The translations under genes and the position numbers were made by a program. The notes under the pieces were generated by a model. It was not told the DNA's origin. It saw nothing but the letters and a program-made list of their open reading frames with translations, and ran no database searches. Below are positions 7,074-13,248 of a stretch of DNA of 52,933 nucleotides, piece after piece. Location: IMG/VR virus record IMGVR_UViG_3300048818_000172, positions 1-52,933 of that record; one strand, given 5' to 3'. Positions within the stretch are counted from its first letter, which is position 1. Each line of letters starts with the position of its first letter. This DNA is from a virus.

Positions 7074-8507
7074 ATGAAGTCGACGCTTCAAGAAGCCGAA
7101 TGGTCCGGCTGCTACGACGACAACTGGAACGGCTTCATTGTTCCAACTGCCTTCGCCCATCCCGCCAAGTTTGCGCGCGGCCTGGTCACGCGCATCTACC
7201 GGCACATGCTGGAGCAAGGCTGGATCAAGCCGGGCGACGTATGCTTCGATCCGTTTGGTGGTATCGGAACCGGCGGCATTGTCGCGGCCTCGCTGGGCCT
7301 GCAATGGGTCGGCTGCGAATTAGAGGAGCGCTTTTACAATCTGGCCCTGGAGAACTTCGCGCTCCACCGCCGCACATGGGAGGCCATGGGCGACCCGCTG
7401 CCGGTCATTCTGCACGGAGATTCGCGGAACGCAGCGGCGCTGGTGCGGGCGCATGGCGTGGTTTCATCGCCGCCGTTCCTTGACGCCAGAAACGGCACCA
7501 CGGCGTCGACGTCCAGCAACGGTGGTCCTTGCACGGATCGAATCGCCAGCGTCGCCAATGGGGACTTGCTGGGCGACACTCCCGGCCAGCTTGGCGGGAT
7601 GCCCACTGGCGACCTTGACGCAGCGATTAGCTCGCCGCCTTACGCGGAAACTGCCACCAACGGATCTCGCGAAAACCGCGCGGCGAATCTCGACAAGGCC
7701 GGTATCGACAGCAAGGCGTGGCTCGGCAACGCCCGATGCACGCAAGGAAGGTCGGAAGGATACGGCGCGGCCCCCGGCCAGCTCGGGGCCATGAAGGAAG
7801 GCGCGATCGACAGCGTCTTGAGCAGCCCGCCCTACAGCGAGAGCCTTCGTAAAGGAGAGCCGACCGATCCCGTCAAATCGCACGCAAACCAAGCCCGGGA
7901 CATCATGGCCGGAAAAGGCATCGCGTCACATTACGGCGAAACTCCCGGCCAATTGGGGAACCTCAAGGAAGGGGATGTTGACGCGGCAGTGTCATCGCCT
8001 CCGTTTGAGGACAGCGAAGCCATTGCGCCGCGAGCGAATGGCCTGATGGAAAAGGTTGCCAAGAAACACGGCAACAACAAAGCGCGGCAGGAATCGTGCG
8101 ACATGCAGGATTACGGGCGCAGCGCTGGGCAACTCGGCAACGACACCGGCGAAACCTTCTGGGCCGCCGCGCGCCAGATCGTCGAGCAGACCTACCTCTT
8201 GCTCAAGCCCGGCGGCATCGCGGCCTGGGTCTGCAAGGATTACGTCAAGGCCGGCAAGCGTGTCCCGTTCTGCGACAACTGGGCGCGGCTCTGCGAGGCG
8301 TGCGGCTTCGAGGTCATCCAGCGCGTCCGCGCGATGCTGGTCAAGGAAGAAACGCACGCCGGCCTGTTCGGCGCGGTGACGAAGAAGACGGAGAGGAAGT
8401 CGTTTTTCCGGCGGCTGCACGAGCGGAAGCCGGGCGCGGTGCGGATTGATTGGGAGGAAGTTTTGTTCATGCGGAAGCGGGAGAGCCATGGTGAGCCAAG
8501 TATGTAA
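7074..8507 (+). CDS. DNA methyltransferase with four repeated SSPP[FY] motifs
   Basis: This 477-residue protein looks like an amino-methylating DNA methyltransferase. The SAM-binding motif CFDPFGGIGTG is at 57-67, followed by an acidic residue (VGCELEE, 79-85). The catalytic-type motif SSPP[FY] occurs four times: 131-135, 186-190, 250-254 and 307-311. The last three are each preceded by a PGQLG...G...D unit (GQLG at 171, 235 and 292, with a fourth at 352 lacking SPP). The C-terminal third (WAAARQIVEQTYLLLKPGGIAAWV) is the usual fold end. It probably modifies adenine-N6 or cytosine-N4, perhaps against restriction. The last codons and TAA lie inside the right inverted repeat. Confidence 0.85.
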   Translation: MKSTLQEAEWSGCYDDNWNGFIVPTAFAHPAKFARGLVTRIYRHMLEQGWIKPGDVCFDPFGGIGTGGIVAASLGLQWVGCELEERFYNLALENFALHRRTWEAMGDPLPVILHGDSRNAAALVRAHGVVSSPPFLDARNGTTASTSSNGGPCTDRIASVANGDLLGDTPGQLGGMPTGDLDAAISSPPYAETATNGSRENRAANLDKAGIDSKAWLGNARCTQGRSEGYGAAPGQLGAMKEGAIDSVLSSPPYSESLRKGEPTDPVKSHANQARDIMAGKGIASHYGETPGQLGNLKEGDVDAAVSSPPFEDSEAIAPRANGLMEKVAKKHGNNKARQESCDMQDYGRSAGQLGNDTGETFWAAARQIVEQTYLLLKPGGIAAWVCKDYVKAGKRVPFCDNWARLCEACGFEVIQRVRAMLVKEETHAGLFGAVTKKTERKSFFRRLHERKPGAVRIDWEEVLFMRKRESHGEPSM

Positions 8508-8510
8508 TTA
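8489..8510 (+). repeat. 22-bp terminal inverted repeat, right
   Basis: Exact reverse complement of 7032-7053. It encodes the end of the methyltransferase (HGEPSM and its TAA). Confidence 0.88.
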
Positions 8511-8522
8511 CCCTGCGGAGGG
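8511..8522 (+). repeat. 12-bp direct repeat, right (target duplication)
   Basis: CCCTGCGGAGGG, identical to 7020-7031. The sequence after it continues the DUF551-like frame (FRVFYLPTHW). Confidence 0.85.
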
Positions 8523-8576
8523 TTCCGAGTGTTCTACCTGCCGACACACTGGCGGCCGGTCAAACGGGAGTAACCA

Positions 8577-8822
8577 ATGCCAGACCGCGCAACCTGCAAT
8601 AGCTGCCGCGCCCCCATTCTGTGGGTCACCATGAAAAAGACCGGCCGGAAGAACCCCCTCGACGCCGAGCCGACCGAGAAAGGCAACGTCAAGATTCTCG
8701 ACGGCGACGTGGCCGAGGTCGTCACCGGCGACGAGCTGGCCAAGATGCACGAAGAGGGCGAGCTGTTGATGATTTCTCATTTTGCCACCTGCCCGAACCG
8801 AGTTCAGCACAGGAAGAAGTAA
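8577..8822 (+). CDS. Small zinc-ribbon-like protein
   Basis: It encodes 81 residues (MPDRATCNSCRAPILWVTMKKTGRKNPLDAEP...HFATCPNRVQHRKK). The N-terminal CxxC and C-terminal C/H suggest one metal site around a small beta sheet. Similar CNxC-A-PI-W-V...GK-NP-DAEP proteins are frequent in actinobacterial and other phages. GGGAGTAACC precedes the ATG. It overlaps the next ATG by 1 base. Confidence 0.75.
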   Translation: MPDRATCNSCRAPILWVTMKKTGRKNPLDAEPTEKGNVKILDGDVAEVVTGDELAKMHEEGELLMISHFATCPNRVQHRKK

Positions 8823-9109
8823 TGGCCGAGACCGCTTACGAAGCCCTGGCCGAGACCCGCAAGCTGCTCGCCGCTGCCGAGGCAAGGGCCAAGGCAGCGG
8901 AGCAGCTGCTGTACGACCGGTACATGGTCGCCATCCTCGGCGGCCTGGCGATCCGCTACGAGTTCGCCACCGGGCCCGCGACGCTCATGGAGCACGCGGA
9001 GAGGTTGACCCTGGCCGCGCTCAAGGTGAGGAAGCGGTGGCTGTCTGGTGAATCCCCCAACGTGGCGCCGGTGGCTCTTCTGCCGGCCAAGAAAGAAGCG
9101 AAGCCGTGA
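8822..9109 (+). CDS. Hypothetical helical protein
   Basis: The product has 95 residues. The N-terminal half (MAETAYEALAETRKLLAAAEARAKAAEQLLYDRYM) is an Ala/Glu-rich amphipathic helix that could form a coiled coil, followed by GGLAIRYEFATGPATLMEHAERL. The ATG overlaps the preceding stop (TAATG), and its own stop overlaps the GTG of the next gene. The function is unknown. Confidence 0.6.
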   Translation: MAETAYEALAETRKLLAAAEARAKAAEQLLYDRYMVAILGGLAIRYEFATGPATLMEHAERLTLAALKVRKRWLSGESPNVAPVALLPAKKEAKP

Positions 9110-9288
9110 AATTCGTCCAGACGTGGCAAGAGGCAAAAGTCTACCAAAACCGTGACGCTGCCTACCGCGCGGCCCGCAAAGCATCGCGTTCATGCGATCG
9201 CACCGCGAGGCTGATAAGTGGTGCCGGAAATCTCGGGGACGGCAGGTACGTGGCCTATGTTTTTGGGAGAGGATGGATCGGCAAATGA
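9106..9288 (+). CDS. Small basic protein, unknown
   Basis: It encodes 60 residues (MKFVQTWQEAKVYQNRDAAYRAARKASRSCDRT...RYVAYVFGRGWIGK) from a GTG that overlaps the previous stop. It is basic with a beta-rich C-terminus. No family is recognised. Confidence 0.5.
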   Translation: MKFVQTWQEAKVYQNRDAAYRAARKASRSCDRTARLISGAGNLGDGRYVAYVFGRGWIGK

Positions 9289-9312
9289 TCGATCCGGCAA
9301 AGAGGAACAGAC

Positions 9313-9639
9313 ATGCGAATTGTGGATGAAGCCATCCTGAAAGAATTTCGAGGCGGGGTATGCGAATGGTGCAAAATGGCCGTAGCTGTTCATGCCCATC
9401 ATCTTTTCTCGAAAGGGTCCGGCCGCGTCGATTGCCGTTTTAATATCTGCGGAATTTGCGCAAAGTGCCACTTTAACGCGCACAACGCAAATACCGGAAA
9501 CCCGAGTTGCAGGCCGAGTTTCCTTGACCTGTTGAGGCTGATTTCGCGACGGGAGAAGATCGAGCCGGAGTTGCTTATAGACCGAATCCGGGAGTTGCAG
9601 CGTTTACCCAAGGATAGCGAAAGGCCGGTGTGGGCATGA
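9313..9639 (+). CDS. HNH endonuclease-like protein
   Basis: It encodes 108 residues. CEWC (about 18-21), AHHLFSKGSGRVDCRFNICG and CAKCHFNAHN give the CxxC...HH...N...CxxCH arrangement of a zinc-bound HNH nuclease. The C-terminal helix resembles those of small phage HNH proteins. It may be a homing nuclease or a DNA-processing enzyme of the early region. The ATG at 9313 follows GAGGAACAGAC. Confidence 0.8.
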   Translation: MRIVDEAILKEFRGGVCEWCKMAVAVHAHHLFSKGSGRVDCRFNICGICAKCHFNAHNANTGNPSCRPSFLDLLRLISRREKIEPELLIDRIRELQRLPKDSERPVWA

Positions 9640-9818
9640 AAGAACAACGAATTACACTTACCTGCGATCTGTGCGGCGGAACATGCTCAACGCAATCGGT
9701 CGCAGATACGAAGTGGATCGAGATTTCGATCGAGAATAAGCACCTCGACCGCGATTGGTTTGAGAAGCATGTGTGCCCGTCGTGTGTGGCCGCGATTCTC
9801 AAGCAAGCGGCCAAGTAG
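9636..9818 (+). CDS. Small CxxC...CxxC protein
   Basis: It encodes 60 residues (MKEQRITLTCDLCGGTCSTQSV...HVCPSCVAAILKQAAK). The two CxxC pairs indicate a zinc-binding fold. The ATG overlaps the HNH stop (ATGA), so the two are translated together. Role unknown. Confidence 0.65.
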   Translation: MKEQRITLTCDLCGGTCSTQSVADTKWIEISIENKHLDRDWFEKHVCPSCVAAILKQAAK

Positions 9819-9842
9819 TGAGTGGATGATGGAGGACCGGTG

Positions 9843-10061
9843 ATGTTTCCGACGACGTTAGTGGAAGGAAAAGCGGTAACTTATTGTGCTGAATGCCGGC
9901 GTGCCTACCGGCCTTCGACGATCATTGAGATTCCCGACGGAGAGACAGATAGCCGTTCCTGCTGGGGTTCGGGAGTTCCGAGTACCAAGCGTCGATGCAC
10001 GGGCTGCGGAATGGAAGATGGGCCTTGGGTGAGTGCGGATATTGTCGGAGGCGGCTGGTGA
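9843..10061 (+). CDS. Small cysteine-rich protein
   Basis: It encodes 72 residues (MFPTTLVEGKAVTYCAECRRAYRPSTIIE...KRRCTGCGMEDGPWVSADIVGGGW). CxxC and CxxC suggest zinc. An upstream in-frame ATG at 9828 is an alternative start. The TGA at 10059-10061 is directly followed, in the same frame, by a cytosine-methyltransferase C-terminal remnant (next entry). Confidence 0.55.
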   Translation: MFPTTLVEGKAVTYCAECRRAYRPSTIIEIPDGETDSRSCWGSGVPSTKRRCTGCGMEDGPWVSADIVGGGW

Positions 10062-10319
10062 ACCGGGCCAATTCTGAGAACCAAAGGAGCCGATTGCGGC
10101 GGCGAAAATGGTCGCATAACGGCAGGCGCCGGCAACAACGGCAAGGGCCGATACCGGCTCGCCGACGCTCTGAGATTGCAGGGGCTGCCGGCCGACTTCC
10201 TGGATCATTGCCCATTCACGGCCGAGGGCAAGCTAAAGGCAGTGGCCAACGGTGTCCCAATTTCGATGGGCCGGGTGATCGCCGCTGCGGTCAAAGCGGC
10301 CACTCAGGAGGGCCGTTAG
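10062..10319 (+). pseudogene. C-terminal remnant of a C5-cytosine (Dcm-type) DNA methyltransferase
   Basis: The frame immediately after the TGA at 10061 encodes a segment with RLADALRLQGLPADFLDH, then FTAEGKLKAVANGVPISM and GRVIAAAVKAA, ending in TAG at 10317-10319. This matches the end of C5-methyltransferases: the LQG-P-DF segment and motifs IX-X with (G)NGVP and the final helix. The catalytic PCQ loop and SAM motif are absent nearby, and there is no ATG, GTG or TTG start at its head. It is therefore a broken gene or one that needs an unusual start. Confidence 0.75.
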
Positions 10320-10320
10320 G

Positions 10321-10728
10321 ATGGGCATTCTCAAATCCGAAGAAGCGTTGCGGGCCATGCCGGGCTTCGACCCCGCTTTCCATCTCGGAATTGGCGGCCC
10401 GAAGATTCCCTGGGAAGCGGAGGACGTCATGCCGTTCCCCGAGGACTGCGACGAGGTGAAGGTGTTTATGCCCTGGGTCACGGCCTTGGCCGAGGCCCAC
10501 GGTTGGGAGGTATGGCATTGCCGCATTACCAGGTTCTCGAAGGCCGGTTTCTGGGACTTTGAGTTGTGCCGGCCGCCCCGGTTGCTCAAGATCGAATTGA
10601 AATCGATGCACGGCGTGCTGACGCCCGAGCAAAAGAAGTGGCTCAATCTGTACCGGAAGTGCCCAGGGATCGAGGCACACGTTTTCTGGCCGAAGGACTG
10701 GCGGACCATCCGGGAGTTGCTGAAATGA
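10321..10728 (+). CDS. VRR-NUC domain nuclease
   Basis: This 135-residue protein has the compact PD-(D/E)XK-like VRR-NUC core near its C-terminus: GWEVWHC, then AGFWDFELCRPPRLLKIELK (Asp and E-x-K), GVLTPEQKKWL, and HVFWPKDWRTIRELL. Family members are structure-specific nucleases, and stand-alone phage versions are thought to cut branched DNA such as replication or recombination intermediates. It lies in the early operon and overlaps the next ATG (ATGA at 10725). Confidence 0.82.
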   Translation: MGILKSEEALRAMPGFDPAFHLGIGGPKIPWEAEDVMPFPEDCDEVKVFMPWVTALAEAHGWEVWHCRITRFSKAGFWDFELCRPPRLLKIELKSMHGVLTPEQKKWLNLYRKCPGIEAHVFWPKDWRTIRELLK

Positions 10729-10889
10729 CGCTTCCCGAAGCTGAGGCTGAGATAGTCAGGTTGCAACGGCTCAACGCCGGTCTCGTCGACCGCATCGCAA
10801 TGGCGGCCGAGGTCATGGGCAAAGTTGCGAATCGTCTGCCAGTGTGCCGGTGTGAACTTGAGGCCGTTATCAAGGAGCTTTTGAAGTGA
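10725..10889 (+). CDS. Short coiled-coil protein
   Basis: It encodes 54 residues (MTLPEAEAEIVRLQRLNAGLVDRIAMAAEVMGKVANRL...). The N-terminal heptads resemble a leucine-zipper-like helix. It is coupled by overlap both to the VRR-NUC gene before it and to the adenine methyltransferase after it. Confidence 0.55.
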   Translation: MTLPEAEAEIVRLQRLNAGLVDRIAMAAEVMGKVANRLPVCRCELEAVIKELLK

Positions 10890-11890
10890 AGCGACCATTG
10901 CAACAACCGCTCTACGAAGCGATGCTGGCCAAGAACGAAGAGGCCGACACGCCCGAGCCGCAGGTAGCCGCAGGAGATGTGCATTCCCCCGAGCCTCCAC
11001 ACGCGATGCCGCCAGCCAAGGCCCGCGTCAACTCCATCTGCCCGTATTTTGGCGGCAAGAGAACTATGGCACCAGAGATTGTGAAGCAACTCGGCCCCCA
11101 CAAATACTACTTCGAGGGCTGCGCCGGCTCCATGGCCGTCATCATGGCCAAGGCGCCGGCTCATCACGAGACGGTTTGCGACCTGCACGGCGGGGTGACC
11201 AATCTGGCCTGGGTACTCCAGGACGACAAGTTGGCCCCGGAGCTATTCGAGAAGCTGCAGCGCGTCATGTATGACGAGTCGCTTTTCGACCGGTCCAAGG
11301 ACTGGCTGGAGGGCTTCGACGACACTCCCAGGGAGCACGACGGGCTGGAAGCAGATTGGGCTTACCATTACTTCATCGTCTCCTGGATGGGCCGCAACGG
11401 TGTCGCCGGCACCGCCCGCGGCAATTACCAGCTCGCCACCCGCTGGACACACGGCGGCGGCAGCGGCCCCGTCCGCTTCCGATCGGCCGTCGAATCCATC
11501 CCCGCCTGGGTCGACCGACTGCGCAACGTCATCATCCTCCGCCGCGACCTGTTCGACGTCATGCCGAAGCTGGAGGACAACAAGACGCTGGCCGTTTATG
11601 TTGACCCGCCCTACCTGCATGGCACGATGGCCGGCGGCGCGACGTATCTCTACGACTTCGACGCCGAGAACCACCGGCAACTCGCCGTCGAAGCGAAGCG
11701 GTTCAAGCAGGCCCGCGTGGTGCTCAGCTATTACGACGCGCCGGCCCTGCGGGAGCTGTACGAAGGCTGGACGTTCATCGACTGTAGCCGGCACAAGCAC
11801 CTGGCCGTGCAGAACAAGCGGGGATCGAAGCGGACCGAGGCACCGGAAGTTTTAATAATAAATGGTCATCGCAACGACACCTGCCATTGA
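10886..11890 (+). CDS. D12-class (Dam-like) adenine-N6 DNA methyltransferase
   Basis: The protein has 334 residues. After a Pro/Glu-rich N-terminus come FGGKRTMAPEIV (55-66, the FGGK SAM-binding hallmark), YYFEGCAGSM (74-83) and DPPY (240-243, catalytic), then an R-V-V-LSYYD segment. This order is typical of D12 adenine methyltransferases. It probably protects phage DNA from restriction or marks it. The GTG start overlaps the previous stop. It is separate from, and not similar to, the cassette methyltransferase at 7074. Confidence 0.92.
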   Translation: MKRPLQQPLYEAMLAKNEEADTPEPQVAAGDVHSPEPPHAMPPAKARVNSICPYFGGKRTMAPEIVKQLGPHKYYFEGCAGSMAVIMAKAPAHHETVCDLHGGVTNLAWVLQDDKLAPELFEKLQRVMYDESLFDRSKDWLEGFDDTPREHDGLEADWAYHYFIVSWMGRNGVAGTARGNYQLATRWTHGGGSGPVRFRSAVESIPAWVDRLRNVIILRRDLFDVMPKLEDNKTLAVYVDPPYLHGTMAGGATYLYDFDAENHRQLAVEAKRFKQARVVLSYYDAPALRELYEGWTFIDCSRHKHLAVQNKRGSKRTEAPEVLIINGHRNDTCH

Positions 11891-12488
11891 AGCCGAGGCA
11901 CGCCAGTACCGGAAAGGCGACGCAGAAAGGAATTAAACTTGCCGGTCCCGACGTGACGGACTAGACATGAAAGTGCCCTCGCGTGGTGTCAACTCCACCG
12001 AGGGCGTGGCTCAAGCTGTTCTGGGCAGCCGGCAAACCAATTCTACGGGTTTCCCGACTTCTCCTCTACCCCTTGGCCAAACAATTTGATCCGTACACGG
12101 ACGTGCGCCGGTCCGTCTTACCCTGAAAGGGACGTGGTGCAGCAACATCCGGGGGCCGTGACTACATGGCCGTGACATTGAAAAATACACCAGCGTAGCC
12201 GCTGGCTCGGATGCGGTTTCCCCGGCCATTGTTGAGGCCGGCGCTGTGGAGGGATGCGAGGGCGAGAAGGCCCTGTTGCACGGACAGCGGGAGAGGACAG
12301 CGGGAGCACCCGCAGAAGCCTGCCCGCGAAGCCTACCGACGACAGGATACCCGGCTCGCCTGTTCAGCGGCACAGCGTCAACAAAACTCGCGGGGGAGCG
12401 GGCGACCGCTCCGGGGGAGTCTTAACAACCGTTGCGCGCCACGTCAAAGAAATGCTTCTGTTTCATTGCTCCGATGGAAAGGTGAACC
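11891..12488 (+). ncRNA. 600-bp gene-free region rich in inverted repeats; candidate large structured RNA
   Basis: I find no credible ORF here. The region contains a strong hairpin at 11975-12005 (GCCCTCG...CGAGGGC with an inner GTGG/CCAC). It also has short stems ACGGAC/GTCCGT near 12100, CCGGCC/GGCCGG near 12220-12245 and GGAGCGG/CCGCTCC near 12400, plus a 13-bp tandem repeat (GGACAGCGGGAGA, about 12292-12315). The length and stem density fit a large noncoding RNA or an origin-like region. No known class is recognised. Confidence 0.35.
11975..12005 (+). terminator. Strong hairpin after the adenine methyltransferase gene
   Basis: Outer stem GCCCTCG/CGAGGGC (7 bp) and inner GTGG/CCAC around an 8-nt loop. 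There is no T-run after it, so it may be a terminator-like stop of the early operon or a domain of the possible RNA in this gap. Confidence 0.35.
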
Positions 12489-12629
12489 ATGGACGTTGAT
12501 CTCGAAAATGAAGATTGGTGGGACGACATGCGGCGGAGAATCGCTGCACAAGCAGCTGCCGGCAATTTCGACGTAGAGCCGACGCCATCGCCAGAAGATG
12601 ACGAAGAAAGAGCCAAAGTACGAAGGTGA
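12489..12629 (+). CDS. Small acidic protein
   Basis: It encodes 46 residues (MDVDLENEDWWDDMRRRIAAQAAAGNF...SPEDDEERAKVRR). It has an acidic N-terminus with WW and an amphipathic helix. A GGAAAGGTGAACC site precedes the ATG. It is unrecognised and could be an inhibitor or DNA-mimic type early protein, which is speculation. Confidence 0.55.
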   Translation: MDVDLENEDWWDDMRRRIAAQAAAGNFDVEPTPSPEDDEERAKVRR

Positions 12630-12648
12630 CGATCAACGGAGAACCGCC

Positions 12649-12837
12649 ATGAGCGATTACGAAGCCGGATCGATCGAGTTGTGGCGCCGGCTGGTCGACG
12701 ACCATCTCTGGGCCGTTGGGGAGCCGGTGGCCACGCATGCAGAAGCGGCCCAGCTTTACGCGGCCGGGTTGACGCCGAGGCTGGCGGCGCAGCGGCTGGT
12801 ATCTAACAGGGACCGGCAGAAGGAGTGCATGCCATGA
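12649..12837 (+). CDS. Small hypothetical protein
   Basis: It encodes 62 residues (MSDYEAGSIELWRRLVDDHLWAVGEPVATHAEAAQLYAAGLTPRLAAQRLV...). It is helical with a TPRLAAQRL turn that could be a small DNA-binding helix. It overlaps the next ATG by 4 bases. Confidence 0.6.
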   Translation: MSDYEAGSIELWRRLVDDHLWAVGEPVATHAEAAQLYAAGLTPRLAAQRLVSNRDRQKECMP

Positions 12838-13004
12838 AAAACGGCGACTGCGACTTGTGCAAGAAGGAAATCGAGTGCCCGGTGATCGAGGGCCGGGCCG
12901 TGCCGCTGTGCCGGTGGGCGTTTGGGTTCTGTTTCTGTCCCGACTGCTGGAATAGAGCGGCCGAGGCGATCGAGCGGTTGGTCAGCGCGGAGGTGCAAAG
13001 ATGA
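12834..13004 (+). CDS. Small cysteine-rich (zinc-binding) protein
   Basis: It encodes 56 residues (MKNGDCDLCKKEIECPVIEGRAVPLC...FCFCPDCWNRAAEAIERLV). Six or more cysteines, including CDLC and CPDC, indicate a treble-clef or ribbon zinc site. It overlaps its neighbours on both sides (ATGA), so it is part of a coupled string of tiny genes. Confidence 0.6.
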   Translation: MKNGDCDLCKKEIECPVIEGRAVPLCRWAFGFCFCPDCWNRAAEAIERLVSAEVQR

Positions 13005-13219
13005 CACCGGAAGAACGAGCCGACGGGGTTGTCCGCAGCATGATCGACCATTGCGGCGGCAACGTGAATGTGAAGCTGTTCTTTGTGCGGGAGACGCTCA
13101 AGCGCATCGTGGCCGAGGCTATTCAGGAGGCCGTGGCCGAGGAGGGGCAGAGAATATTGAACGAAGCTGCGAACCAGACTTTCTTCCGGCCACCGCTCTT
13201 AGACCCCGGCTACCGCTGA
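13001..13219 (+). CDS. Small helical protein, last gene of the early block
   Basis: It encodes 72 residues (MTPEERADGVVRSMIDHCGGNVNVKLFFVRETLKRIVAEAIQEAVAEEGQ...), an amphipathic helical protein. It ends 29 bases before the convergent late-block gene at 13249. I see no clear terminator hairpin in between. Confidence 0.6.
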   Translation: MTPEERADGVVRSMIDHCGGNVNVKLFFVRETLKRIVAEAIQEAVAEEGQRILNEAANQTFFRPPLLDPGYR

Positions 13220-13248
13220 GCCGCCGGCACATTCTGCCGCAGCCCCGC

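Larger units (their letters stand above)
7032..8510 (+). mobile_element. Transposon-like methyltransferase cassette with 22-bp TIRs and 12-bp target duplication
   Basis: The unit is 1479 bp. Its first 22 bases (7032-7053, beginning TAATTACATACTTGGC) are the exact reverse complement of its last 22 (8489-8510). It is flanked directly by CCCTGCGGAGGG on both sides (7020-7031 and 8511-8522). The only gene inside is the methyltransferase at 7074-8507, and there is no transposase. Removing the unit and one direct repeat restores a DUF551-like frame. A duplication of this length fits some DDE transposases (for example IS4-type, 10-13 bp), but the family is unknown. Mobilisation would have to be in trans. 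Confidence 0.8.
6897..8573 (+). pseudogene. DUF551-like gene interrupted by the methyltransferase cassette
   Basis: The 5' part (6897-7034) encodes MQSWIPTERALPKEGRVV... and now stops at a TAA that is the first triplet of the left inverted repeat. The 3' part (from 8511 to TAA 8571-8573) encodes PCGGFRVFYLPTHWRPVKRE. Removing 7032-8522 (the cassette plus one 12-bp repeat) fuses them into one 61-residue frame. That frame begins with W-I-P/S...LP-x-G and ends with THW.P, the two ends of the DUF551 family. The truncated 45-residue 5' product may still be made. Confidence 0.85.

Noticed and set aside
7032-8510. Self-splicing intron or intein instead of a transposon-like unit
   Set aside because: The inverted repeats and direct repeats outside them, the lack of intein motifs and a stop codon at the left end do not fit splicing elements.
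12254-12499. 81-residue frame in the gene-free region
   Set aside because: Arg/Pro/Gly-rich shadow composition and no conserved look. It overlaps the small gene starting at 12489.
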